From positions 496,001-560,000 of the forward strand of contig JAFDZA010000014.1 of assembly GCA_018267135.1 (NCBI GenBank): DNA of 64,000 bases, given 5' to 3'. The notes beneath the pieces are model-generated. The model had not been told where the DNA came from. It saw only the letters and a program-made list of their open reading frames with translations, and made no database searches. Source of the stretch: Bacteroidota bacterium. Its GTDB lineage: Bacteria; Bacteroidota; Bacteroidia; Cytophagales; Cyclobacteriaceae. The position numbers and the translations under genes were made by a program. Shown here piece by piece: positions 1-9,296 of this stretch; position 1 is the first letter of the stretch, and every line of letters starts with the position of its first letter.

Positions 1-3000
1 AAAGGCTTATTCAGCACGGTAATGGTAGCATCTAGTAATAAACTATCTTTTTTGCTATTGGTGGATGTGGCGGTAGCGACTGAAATAGATAAAGGAGAAG
101 TAACCAATATACGCGCATCAAAATAATTATCGACAGCCGAAGGCAAAGCCGGAGGGCCCGACAGTATTCTTCCATTAAATGTAGAGGGGCCTGTAAATCC
201 ATCCAAGAAACCTCTAAAAGGAATAATGGACGCAGATACACCTCCGGTTACGCCATAGAATGCAGCACGAGCCATATTATCCTGAGGATTTAATGCATTG
301 ATAGAGTCGGGACCACCAATAGAAGTTTGGTATTGCATCTTTATGAGAGACTGGAGATTAACGGTGCTCTGAAAAGCAAGAAAATTATTATCTGATGCTG
401 ACGGAATTGGTTTCTCCTGGCTGGCCGCTGTTTGGTTTGTAAAGTACTCGGCCAGCACGGTGCGGTTGGCATTTTGAATAGCAAAATTATCAAGCCCAAA
501 ACCGTTATACGGAAGGCGGATTTGGTTGGGGTCGCCCGGTTTGGTAGTCGGGTCAATATTGGCTTGCGAACCAAAATAAAATCTAAAGCGCAAGGGAGTT
601 GCTCCTACTTGTTTCCCACTTAAAGAATAGCGCGAAGTGGCCCAACTGTTAGAAGCCACACCGGGTGCATCCCATCCCTCCTGCCCGGTAGCCTGGCCTA
701 AATTGGGGTTGATGGAGGCCAGTGCAATAATGTTATTATCGTTATACCAGTTCAGTCCTTTTCCTTTTTGGCCTAACGTATTCCAAGTAGATCCGCCATC
801 GGCCGAATACTGAAGGTAGGTACCATCATCTTTGGTCCAGGTATCGGCCAGGTAATCAAAAGCAATAACGGGTTTGGTTAAACCGGAAATATCAAAACAC
901 GGGCTGTTCAATACCGATATTTCATTGGTGTTGTACGTGCTGTTCAATCCGTTATTAGCCGTGCCTAACAAGCCGGCTACCCAGGCTTTCGAACCGTCTG
1001 ATGCCGAAGTAATTACAGAGCCGGCAGGTGTTTGCAGATTCCAACTGGTACTGGTGGCCGATTTGGTATTCGTAATGAAAACCTCTGGCGCCCAGGCACC
1101 AAAATTAGTTGCCGAATTATTGAGCGGAACATTATTGTTGTTTTCGAAGCTTTCCGCATACGATGTGTACGATGAATTAAAAGTAATCAGGGGTAGGACA
1201 TAAACAGGTTTAGATTGTGCGCTACTGCATCCCAGTTTAGTAGTCAGCATCAACGATGTACTAAACGCACCAAGGGTTAGGTATTTATGTTTAGGGTCTG
1301 ATAAGGCAGACGTACTGACACCGGGTGGATCGCCAAAATCCCAAGCCCAGGTTTGAATAGTTCTGCCGGGCGATGAATTATCTATAACCAATCCGGCAGT
1401 ATATAAAAACGCAGTACTATCGCCAAAGCATTGTTTCGTTACGGTGAAATCAGTTTGTGGCACCGGTCCTATTTCAATTTGTTGAATAGCCGAAGTCTGT
1501 GTACATCCTTTATTAGAGGTGGCTGTAAGTTGTGTGGCATAAAAACCTAATTGCTTATAGCCATGAGAAGGTGCAGCACTGGGTGAATTGGCTGTACCAT
1601 CACCAAAAGTCCAGTCATAAACAGTGGTTGTATACGGTGTAGAGGGGGCACCGTACGATGTAGGTGAATAAGAAATGATAGGAGTAAACTGGGCAGCTGT
1701 AGGCTGCTGATTAGTTAAAACATTGAAGCATTGATTGGCTACACTAAAATTAACAGTTGGCTGTGGGTGGAGCAAAAAGGTTAATTTGGTTGACGGACTT
1801 TGGCAGTTACTTATAGTTTGAGTTGTATAAATATCAACAGACCTACTCGTAGCCGGATTAAAATTATAAAAATAGGTAGCCGGGTCGGCACCGGAGAATA
1901 AGGTAGTGGTTAAGCCCGGATCGCTATAAAAAGTAATCGTACCCGATCCAGCCCCGGCAACAACTAATTTAGGATCTATTGTATTATCGCAATACTCTAC
2001 AACGCCACCGCTTACCAGAGTAGAGGCCGGGTTGGTAAAGGCCGGTGCATTGGGTATAGGGTTAATGGTTACCGTTATCTGCTTTTGCGCGGGTAAGCAA
2101 GAGGGTGCTTGCAGGTTATCTGTAGTTAGTGTTAGTATAACAGTTGTAGCCACCCCACTTCCATTTACAGGTAAATCTGTACCCGAGGGCACATAGTGTA
2201 CGGCAGCGGCTCCGGAAGATCCCAACGAAGTGGAAGGATTATTTGAGCCATCAACAAATTGGCCGGTAACCGGAACTTTAGACCAAGTAGCTATAGTGGC
2301 ATTGGTAAGTGTTGCCCCAATGGTTGTCTGCTTTATATCTACCAGGCTCCCCGAACAAATCTGTACGGCCGAAGTGGCCAATGTTAACGATGGGCCGGCT
2401 TGCACGGTCATCCTTACGTTTGTAGGAACCGTACTTTCGCAACCGGCAAATGTAGGAGAAGCATAAAGAATTTTTGTAACATAATAATCCGTGCTTCCGG
2501 CCGAAGCTGTGCTCGTAGTGGGTGTAAAATTTAAACCGCTCTGAATAAGATTAGCTGGAGTTATAACCGAACTACTATACCAGTTATAGTTTGTACTGGG
2601 AGCATTTCCTTTAAAGGTTACAGCTGGATTACCTACACACGTAATTAATGTGGATGGCGTACCGGTTCCGTTCAGTTCTGAATTCAGCACTTGGCCAGGC
2701 ACACCATATACGGTAACTGCCAGCGTATCATAATTTGAGCAAAGAGTACTGGGGTCTGTATAATCATACCTTATCGTAAACAAACTACCAAGTTGTGTAA
2801 CAAGGTTAGGGCTGAATGTCCATGTGTTGCCCGAATTGGGTGGAATCCCCCCTGCTCCTGATGGCACTACCGTAAATTTATCTGTAACAGGTGAATTCTG
2901 TGCCGGAGTTCCAACTAAATTAACCGAAGCATCATTAGCGCAAAATTTTCTTTTTGGCAGTGAAAAAGATACTGAAGGAGGGTTAATTAGAGGTACATAC

Positions 3001-6000
3001 TGTCCGCCCCCTAATTTAACAATACTGGAAGTAGCAACATCTATTGCTCTGTAATACACTAATACAGCGTTTGGATAATATGATCGATAATAGGGATAAG
3101 ACGGATCGAACGTGGTAACCGAACCGGCATTTGCAATTTTATTAGATGAAAAAGTGTATCCTGCAAAAGCATAGTATGATCCGTTCCAATTATAAGTGTA
3201 TGTGTAAACCTGCGTGTGAGCTAAAGTTGTAGTACCTAAAAGATTATAACTGTATGTATAAACTGAAGTAATGGAAGCATAACCAATATAAGTTGACGAA
3301 TATCCATAGCTACACCCAAAACCTGCACAGGAGTAACCAGCCAAATAAACTAAGTCATACAGTTGATAGCTACTTGCCGGAGGAAATTGATTATCTATAT
3401 CCGATTGTACTACCGTAAGACCTGTAGAGGGGGTAGCATTCGTGCAGTAGGATAACTGAAGATTTTGAATAACTGAAGCATACACATCAAATGATTTAGT
3501 CTTTGTAACCTGACATTGCTGTCCGGTAGTTTCTGTGTAGGTATAAACAACTGCGTTGCCTGTGCTTACACCAAGCGAAGAAGGTGAAAAAATATAATTG
3601 TATGTTGCATTGGGTGATACCCCGGGCCCGGAAAAAGATCCACCTGATGGATTGCCAATAAGTTGTACACTGGCAATTCCTACTTGAAACCGTGTCTGAT
3701 TAGGAGTAACAGCCGCTTGGCCGGGTACTGTTTGCACACTAAAATCTATAACTGTAGCTGAATTTTGCGAAGCTACCGCACAGAATGATTTGTTATCACC
3801 AGGAATGCTTCCGGCTATAGTTGCTGATCCACCTGTTCTCACTAGATTACCTGTAACATTACTTGTGCCTGTATAGCGTACCTGAAGTCCGCTAATTGTC
3901 AACTGATCAATTTTTGTAGCTGTAGCAACGGTGTAGGAAAATGATACTGTTTGATTATCAGGATAGGTCAATGCCGATACAGCCGTGAAGTCAGTAGCTG
4001 GCCCAGGTACACCCGCGTAGGTTGGGGCTGTAGTTTGAGATGTATTAAATTGAAACCCAGACGGAAGTTGCAAGATAAATGTAACATTGGTACCGACTGC
4101 AAAGTCTCCCGGATCACTTTCTTGAATCACAATCGGACCTATTGCCTGGGGTTGCCCACTATAGCATAAGGGTGAATTAGTAAGAGTACCCGGTGTAATA
4201 GTAACTCCTGCACTATTTACTGTAACGCTTGTTGTAGCAAATGTTAAGGGGTTAGGAGTAGATGGTGTTTTTTGCGCCTTAATTATTTTACTCCCCGCTA
4301 AGTTTATAGATGCAGCAGACCAACTAATTGATCCCCCCACCAAATTTTGATTCCCGGCAGGTGTTGTGGTTAACGTACCAGTGCCTGTTGAAATGCTAAG
4401 TGCAATGGCATCGGTGCGCCCGGTTTGAATGTTACTCAGCGCATCTACTGCTGTAACCGTAACCGGCCCAAAATTGGCACCTGTATTTACACTGGCAGAG
4501 CCCGTTGTAAGGGTAAGCTGGGTAGCATTTACTTGTATTTTGTTTGTAGTACCCGGATTTGAAGCAGCAAATGAAGAAATGCCCGAACTATTTGGAATAA
4601 CAGTCGCTCCGGTTATGCTAATCAGAATTTTCTGTTGATCAACAACCGAACTTTTGAAAGTAGCCCAAATCTCAAAATAATCAGTAGATCCATCGAAGGC
4701 AGAAATATTATGAATGGGTGGGCCAATAAATGTAACTGACGACCCCGGAGTAGTAAATTGTTCCTGATTATTTTGACTGCTATCAAAAATAGCAATCTCG
4801 GCTACATTAGAATTGTTGGTAATACTAATTGTTACCGATGCTAAAGTAGTATTAAGGCCATCTCCGCCCATGTCAGTTACTGTAAATCTGCCTAACGATA
4901 CACAGTTGGGTACTGTATTATCTAACGGCCCACCTAGAGCCTGAAAGTTAATGTATGGAATGGAAGGAGTTGAATATCCGGGAGTATAGGTTATCGTTGA
5001 GGTATTATCAAACGTAGTGGCACTAGCCGATTTGGCCCCGGCTGTTAAAAAATTATAGGTGCCGGCATGCGATCCGTCATAATTGAAAGGCACCAACCTG
5101 TACTGGTACTTGGTGCTACCCGAGAGGCTGTTGTCGTTGTATAAAGTGGCTCCGGCCAAAGTAGTGGCAATAAGGGTGCTGCCATCGCCCAAGGTAGCCA
5201 GTGGAGCACTGCCACTGTTTAATCCGGCTAAGCTTACAGGCGTATTGCCCGGCAAGCGGTAAATTAAAAAGCCGGCAATAGACGTTACCCCTGAAGACCA
5301 ACTTAAGTTGATCTGGGTGGAGCCTGCTGCGGTGGCTGTAAAACTGATGGGCTGCCCACTGGGCGAGCTGGAATAGGTATAGGCCGAAGCCGTAGGTGCA
5401 GATGTAATTAAGTAGTTGTAGGTGCCTGCATGGCTGTTGTCATAGCCAAATGGCACGATGGTATAACTGTATTGAGTAGCAGCTGAAAGCCCTGTATTAT
5501 TATACGATGTGGCACCTCCTGCGGCTGTGGTTACCAATGTGCTCCCGTCAGCCAACGGACTGGGTGGAGCAGCTCCATTCGCAATGCCCGAAACATCCGG
5601 AGAGGTGCTGCCGGAGTGGCGGTAAATTAAAAAACCATTAGCCGTAACCGAACTCCACGATAAATTGATTTGCGTAGCTCCGGCACCGGTTGCATTAAAT
5701 GGAGTGGGCTGACCTGAGGGCGGATTAGATAAGGTATAGGAGGTTGTTGTTTTGGGGGAAGATGTCAGGTAGTTATAAGTAGAGGCATTTGATCCATCGT
5801 ACCCAAAAGGAACCAGAATATAATAGTATTGGGTAGCGGCCGTTAGCCCGGTATCATTGTAGGATGTGGATAATAAAGAAACAGATGTTACCAAAGTGCT
5901 GCCATCAGCCAGAGCAGCAGGCGGGGTTGTTCCATTGGTAAAATCGCCACCGGCAATAACCGGAGTGCTTATAGCATTTCTGTAAATCAAAAATCCGTTG

Positions 6001-6824
6001 GCTGTTACGGCTCCCCAGCTAATCGTAAGATTAATCTGTGTGTTAGCTCCACCTACCGAAGTAAAAGAAGTGGGTTGCCCGCTGGGTGGATTAGACAGTG
6101 TAAAACCATTGGTGGATAAGGGGGAACTGGTGTTATAGTTATAGAGTGTGGGGGTCGAGCCATCCCAAACGAAGGGCACAAGGGTGTAATAATATTGGGT
6201 TTGTGGTGATAAACCGCTGTCAGTAAAAGTGGTCAGTGCCGCGGTAATAGTAGCAATTTTATCGCCTGTTCCATTGGCCGGGGGAGCCGCTCCATCGGTT
6301 AGCGAAACGGTAGCCGCACTGCCGGCATGGCGAAAAAGTACATAGCCTCCGGTAGCTGTGCCCGATACCAATGTAGAGGCTGCCGGAAAAGACAATACAA
6401 TTTGATTGTTAGTGGTAGAAACTGCCGTAATAGAGAATGAGCCCGGTTGGCTGGGTTCTGTAAAGAAAGTTTGCTCGCTGGTTAGCCCTGTTCCGGTGCC
6501 ATTGGTGGCCCAGGCCTTCCAGTAATAAAGTGTACCGGCTGTTAACCCGGTTCTGTTTTGAGTAAAGGTATAAGGGATACTGGCATCCGATACAGCTCCG
6601 CCACTCTGTGGATTATTTGCTTGCGTAACGCCCGTGGTTGTTTTATAGGATGTTCCGTAATTTGTGATGCCGGTTCCAGTAGCAATGGTTCCGCCCAGCG
6701 TAGCTGAGGTAGTAGTAACCGATGTAATGGTGGGAGCATTAACGGTAGGTGCTTGTGCCCACCCTGCCAACGGGAAGACTGAAATAAAAAAAAGAGGTAA
6801 AAATAGTTTCGTAAAATTCTTCAT
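1..6824 (-). CDS. Giant secreted multidomain protein (FN3-like, PKD), C-terminus beyond window
   Basis: The minus strand is open from the ATG at 6822-6824 to the left edge, at least 2274 codons, and I found no stop on reading it through. The product starts with a signal peptide (MKNFTKLFLPLFFISVFPLAGWAQ). About five fibronectin-III-like domains follow (residues ~24-600), three of them close tandem copies each with a PSGQP linker. A long beta-rich region with Cys-containing Ig-like segments comes next, including a Tyr-rich stretch (~1145-1250). Two PKD domains (DWTFGDG near 1737, WDFGDP near 1827) and a MAM/concanavalin-like segment starting SFENNNN (~1889) follow. The last visible part, near VLAEYFTNQ, faintly resembles Omp28-type thioredoxin folds but without cysteines. 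Such proteins in Bacteroidota are usually type IX secretion cargo, but the sorting domain would lie outside the window. It is the last visible gene of a six-gene operon. Surface adhesion or sensing is inferred. Confidence 0.9.
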   Translation of the reverse strand, partial: MKNFTKLFLPLFFISVFPLAGWAQAPTVNAPTITSVTTTSATLGGTIATGTGITNYGTSYKTTTGVTQANNPQSGGAVSDASIPYTFTQNRTGLTAGTLYYWKAWATNGTGTGLTSEQTFFTEPSQPGSFSITAVSTTNNQIVLSFPAASTLVSGTATGGYVLFRHAGSAATVSLTDGAAPPANGTGDKIATITAALTTFTDSGLSPQTQYYYTLVPFVWDGSTPTLYNYNTSSPLSTNGFTLSNPPSGQPTSFTSVGGANTQINLTISWGAVTANGFLIYRNAISTPVIAGGDFTNGTTPPAALADGSTLVTSVSLLSTSYNDTGLTAATQYYYILVPFGYDGSNASTYNYLTSSPKTTTSYTLSNPPSGQPTPFNATGAGATQINLSWSSVTANGFLIYRHSGSTSPDVSGIANGAAPPSPLADGSTLVTTAAGGATSYNNTGLSAATQYSYTIVPFGYDNSHAGTYNYLITSAPTASAYTYSSSPSGQPISFTATAAGSTQINLSWSSGVTSIAGFLIYRLPGNTPVSLAGLNSGSAPLATLGDGSTLIATTLAGATLYNDNSLSGSTKYQYRLVPFNYDGSHAGTYNFLTAGAKSASATTFDNTSTITYTPGYSTPSIPYINFQALGGPLDNTVPNCVSLGRFTVTDMGGDGLNTTLASVTISITNNSNVAEIAIFDSSQNNQEQFTTPGSSVTFIGPPIHNISAFDGSTDYFEIWATFKSSVVDQQKILISITGATVIPNSSGISSFAASNPGTTNKIQVNATQLTLTTGSASVNTGANFGPVTVTAVDALSNIQTGRTDAIALSISTGTGTLTTTPAGNQNLVGGSISWSAASINLAGSKIIKAQKTPSTPNPLTFATTSVTVNSAGVTITPGTLTNSPLCYSGQPQAIGPIVIQESDPGDFAVGTNVTFILQLPSGFQFNTSQTTAPTYAGVPGPATDFTAVSALTYPDNQTVSFSYTVATATKIDQLTISGLQVRYTGTSNVTGNLVRTGGSATIAGSIPGDNKSFCAVASQNSATVIDFSVQTVPGQAAVTPNQTRFQVGIASVQLIGNPSGGSFSGPGVSPNATYNYIFSPSSLGVSTGNAVVYTYTETTGQQCQVTKTKSFDVYASVIQNLQLSYCTNATPSTGLTVVQSDIDNQFPPASSYQLYDLVYLAGYSCAGFGCSYGYSSTYIGYASITSVYTYSYNLLGTTTLAHTQVYTYTYNWNGSYYAFAGYTFSSNKIANAGSVTTFDPSYPYYRSYYPNAVLVYYRAIDVATSSIVKLGGGQYVPLINPPSVSFSLPKRKFCANDASVNLVGTPAQNSPVTDKFTVVPSGAGGIPPNSGNTWTFSPNLVTQLGSLFTIRYDYTDPSTLCSNYDTLAVTVYGVPGQVLNSELNGTGTPSTLITCVGNPAVTFKGNAPSTNYNWYSSSVITPANLIQSGLNFTPTTSTASAGSTDYYVTKILYASPTFAGCESTVPTNVRMTVQAGPSLTLATSAVQICSGSLVDIKQTTIGATLTNATIATWSKVPVTGQFVDGSNNPSTSLGSSGAAAVHYVPSGTDLPVNGSGVATTVILTLTTDNLQAPSCLPAQKQITVTINPIPNAPAFTNPASTLVSGGVVEYCDNTIDPKLVVAGAGSGTITFYSDPGLTTTLFSGADPATYFYNFNPATSRSVDIYTTQTISNCQSPSTKLTFLLHPQPTVNFSVANQCFNVLTNQQPTAAQFTPIISYSPTSYGAPSTPYTTTVYDWTFGDGTANSPSAAPSHGYKQLGFYATQLTATSNKGCTQTSAIQQIEIGPVPQTDFTVTKQCFGDSTAFLYTAGLVIDNSSPGRTIQTWAWDFGDPPGVSTSALSDPKHKYLTLGAFSTSLMLTTKLGCSSAQSKPVYVLPLITFNSSYTSYAESFENNNNVPLNNSATNFGAWAPEVFITNTKSATSTSWNLQTPAGSVITSASDGSKAWVAGLLGTANNGLNSTYNTNEISVLNSPCFDISGLTKPVIAFDYLADTWTKDDGTYLQYSADGGSTWNTLGQKGKGLNWYNDNNIIALASINPNLGQATGQEGWDAPGVASNSWATSRYSLSGKQVGATPLRFRFYFGSQANIDPTTKPGDPNQIRLPYNGFGLDNFAIQNANRTVLAEYFTNQTAASQEKPIPSASDNNFLAFQSTVNLQSLIKMQYQTSIGGPDSINALNPQDNMARAAFYGVTGGVSASIIPFRGFLDGFTGPSTFNGRILSGPPALPSAVDNYFDARILVTSPLSISVATATSTNSKKDSLLLDATITVLNKP
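5015..6086 (-). repeat. Tandem fibronectin-III-like repeat block inside the giant gene
   Basis: Three consecutive units of about 120 codons each begin with the same linker, coding PSGQP at 6072-6086, 5706-5720 and 5349-5363, spaced 366 and 357 bases. Each unit carries a QINLxxSW strand, a GFLIYR motif, an ADGSTLV/GDGSTLI segment, an ATQYxYxLVPFxYDGS motif and a Y(L/F)xxS ending. A less similar unit precedes them. The pattern suggests internal duplication of one domain. Confidence 0.8.
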
Positions 6825-6832
6825 AGTTCAAA

Positions 6833-8197
6833 TCAATTTTTCAATTCACCATTGCTGTCTGTCTTCAATAAAAACATAGAACTTTGTCCGGCCAGTGTAA
6901 GCGTTCCCGAAATCAGGAAGCCGCCATCCGAAGTTTGCTGAACCGTAGAAGGCACCTCATCTCCGGTGCCGCCCCACGTTTTGTACCAGAGCAGGTTGCC
7001 AAACGGATCGATGCGTATCAGAAATAAATCTTTTCCTCCATTGCCCCAGGTGCCATCGTTGGTAGAAGTAGTGTACCCTGCCAAAAGAAAACCACCATCG
7101 GTTGTGCCTGTCAGAGCCAGGCCGCTGTCTTGCACCCGCGATAGGTTTTTATTAGTGGGCTTTTTACTCTTCGCTATGCTCACTCCGTCAAAATAGATAG
7201 CTGAACCGGGTATGGGATTTCCCTGCAAATCGGTGCGGATAAAAAAGATATTGGCATCGCTACCGGTGTACGTTTGATACGTTCCTATAATTCCATAGTT
7301 AGGGCCGGCCTGCTTTATGTCATTCCCGGAATAATATACTCCGGACGTATCTTGCCCAAACCGGCCTGCATTTACAAAGGTGGCATTGGCATTGCTGGGC
7401 GGCATCACCGGCATCATCACAAAAGCTGCTGCCGTGTTGGCGGTAGCAAATACAGCACTGGTAGCCCATATTACATCGCCAGCCGGGTTAATTTGAAGTG
7501 AAATAGAATTTTGATAATCCTGATTATTTAAGTTATTGTACTGTACCGACCAATTCATTTTAAGTGTGGCGGGGTTATGCGAAGCCAGCGAGGTGTACTG
7601 CGGAATGGAAGGTGAAGACAAAAGATAATTGATGGTGCTGGTAGAAATAATATTCCCCGATAAATCTATGCCTACCGCAGACCCTCTCCTATCAACCCGG
7701 TTTTGCGAAGGAATAATCGTAGTATCGCCCCAGCTGGCATCCGTTATTACACTGCCGTTTGAGTTCAGACTGATCAGCCTCATCTTTCTTCGGGTTTGGT
7801 TTATTACCAATCGTTGCGAAAGGTCGATGTAAATACTGTCGCCAATTACCAAGTAACCGGTAGCGGTAACAATAGCTGAATTAGCGCTGGCATTATCAAT
7901 TTTTTTGCGCCAACGGGTAACTCCTTCCGGGTTAGTGCGAATCAATACAATTGATCGCTGCAAGGCCGTGATACTGTCTCCTACCATTAAATATCCATCG
8001 GATAGTGCCAATACTGAGGCGGCTCTATAATTTCCCATGCCACCATAATAATACACAAATGAAGAACGGGCCGCGGGGGTAACGTTGTCTAAATTTTTGC
8101 ACGCATTAAAAAAAACAGAAATACCTAAACATAATACAAGCGGGTTTCGAATGAATCGCTTCAGCGTACTCCCCCCATAAGATCTATCGAATATCAT
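6833..8197 (-). CDS. Beta-propeller-like lipoprotein
   Basis: 454 residues. The N-terminus has a hydrophobic stretch ending FFNAC (Cys33), an imperfect lipobox, so it is probably a lipoprotein exported to the outer membrane. The body is built of repeated blades with the pattern GGF(L/Y)xxG..., FLIRxDxxGNxxWxxxxGG and TSDGGF, best seen at residues ~360-450. Repeats of this kind are typical of secreted propeller proteins of Cytophagales. The start ATG overlaps the stop of the upstream barrel gene as ATGA (8194-8197), which indicates translational coupling, and the giant secreted gene begins 8 bases after its stop. I know no specific function; a surface scaffold or ligand-binding role with its two neighbours is inferred. 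Confidence 0.8.
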   Translation of the reverse strand: MIFDRSYGGSTLKRFIRNPLVLCLGISVFFNACKNLDNVTPAARSSFVYYYGGMGNYRAASVLALSDGYLMVGDSITALQRSIVLIRTNPEGVTRWRKKIDNASANSAIVTATGYLVIGDSIYIDLSQRLVINQTRRKMRLISLNSNGSVITDASWGDTTIIPSQNRVDRRGSAVGIDLSGNIISTSTINYLLSSPSIPQYTSLASHNPATLKMNWSVQYNNLNNQDYQNSISLQINPAGDVIWATSAVFATANTAAAFVMMPVMPPSNANATFVNAGRFGQDTSGVYYSGNDIKQAGPNYGIIGTYQTYTGSDANIFFIRTDLQGNPIPGSAIYFDGVSIAKSKKPTNKNLSRVQDSGLALTGTTDGGFLLAGYTTSTNDGTWGNGGKDLFLIRIDPFGNLLWYKTWGGTGDEVPSTVQQTSDGGFLISGTLTLAGQSSMFLLKTDSNGELKN

Positions 8198-9273
8198 TTT
8201 CTTTTTAACTTTTTAGGATTGAAAAAATTCTGCACATAGCCTATGTTAAAAAAAAGCGAGTTTAGGCTAAAGACACCATCCACCATTTTATAATTATTTA
8301 ATAAAATCTGATTAGCGTAAAGTGTGGAAGGAGAATTGACTTTAGATAACCCATAGGCATAACGCACTTCGGCAACCAAAAAACCTTGTGCCACACGAGA
8401 TTTAATGCCCGCTCCTACTAACGCGCTGAGATTCAATTTTTCGCGTTGCAGGCTCAGCGATATGGTTTGCAAATCTATGGATTGATTGTTTTGCCGTTTT
8501 TGATCTACTGACGTGGACGAGCTAAGCAGATAATCTGTACTTACCCCAACGGATACGTACGGATTTAATCGTTCTATCCATTTGGTCGGTGTACTCAGTT
8601 CATCTTTCTTTAATAGCCGGTATTGCAACATCAGCGGTACCGATATCCAGTTTTGCGTTTCGGTTCCGGTAGAGGTGGAATAGGTTGTTTGGTTTTGTTG
8701 TGCGTTAAATTGATTAGAAAATGATTTAGTAGCATAAAATAATTCTCCGCTCAGGGTGGTTCTGTTTTTTAAAAACGGAATACTTATGGGTACTTCTCCG
8801 GCTACCCCTAAGGCAATTCCTACCTTATACGCATACTTGGCCTGGCCATCGCTAACGGGGTTAAACTGAGAAACATTGGGCTGTGTAGAGTTTATTGAAA
8901 ACTTCACTCCCAATCTATAAATGGGTTTGGTTCTAAACGTATTATACAACGCAATAAACTCGGCCGGATCAATGTCTTTATTAATGGCAAAATAATTATC
9001 GGTCTCAAGAATTTTGAGCATAGTTTCATCAGCCTTCTCGGGTTCTTCTAAATAGATGTAGGCTAATGCCAGCAGTTTATAGGCCTGCACTTTCTCTTGT
9101 TTATTAAACCCATTTTCCAAACATTTAGATAAGAGGTCGGGGAGTTCATGCAGGCGTCCTTGTTCGTAAGTGGAGTTGGCCAGCCGCAGGGTTTGGGCGC
9201 AAGTGGTAAGTTGGGCAAACCCATACCGGCCACAAAATAGTACAACAACCGCCAGCAGATAAAGTCTCTTCAT
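8194..9273 (-). CDS. TPR plus outer-membrane beta-barrel protein
   Basis: 359 residues with a signal peptide (MKRLYLLAVVVLFCGRYGFAQ). Residues ~25-115 are helical and TPR-like (LANSTYEQGRL, then KVQAYKLLALAYIYLEEPEKA). From ~120 onward there are alternating amphipathic strands (YRLGVKFSINST, ISVPLMLQYRLL, LNPYVSVGVSTDYLL) ending in an aromatic strand (FFNIGYVQNF), as in porin-family outer-membrane proteins. The pattern of a periplasmic helical arm followed by a barrel is common in Bacteroidota. It lies 23 bases after the nSTAND gene and overlaps the next gene by 4 bases. It may anchor or export the downstream surface proteins; that role is inferred. Confidence 0.82.
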   Translation of the reverse strand: MKRLYLLAVVVLFCGRYGFAQLTTCAQTLRLANSTYEQGRLHELPDLLSKCLENGFNKQEKVQAYKLLALAYIYLEEPEKADETMLKILETDNYFAINKDIDPAEFIALYNTFRTKPIYRLGVKFSINSTQPNVSQFNPVSDGQAKYAYKVGIALGVAGEVPISIPFLKNRTTLSGELFYATKSFSNQFNAQQNQTTYSTSTGTETQNWISVPLMLQYRLLKKDELSTPTKWIERLNPYVSVGVSTDYLLSSSTSVDQKRQNNQSIDLQTISLSLQREKLNLSALVGAGIKSRVAQGFLVAEVRYAYGLSKVNSPSTLYANQILLNNYKMVDGVFSLNSLFFNIGYVQNFFNPKKLKRK

Positions 9274-9296
9274 GCAAATATATTTTTATCTGTAAA

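Noticed and set aside
874..3054. Several short plus-strand frames in the first 6.8 kb
   Set aside because: All are antisense to the giant secreted gene, which is continuously open with clear domains.
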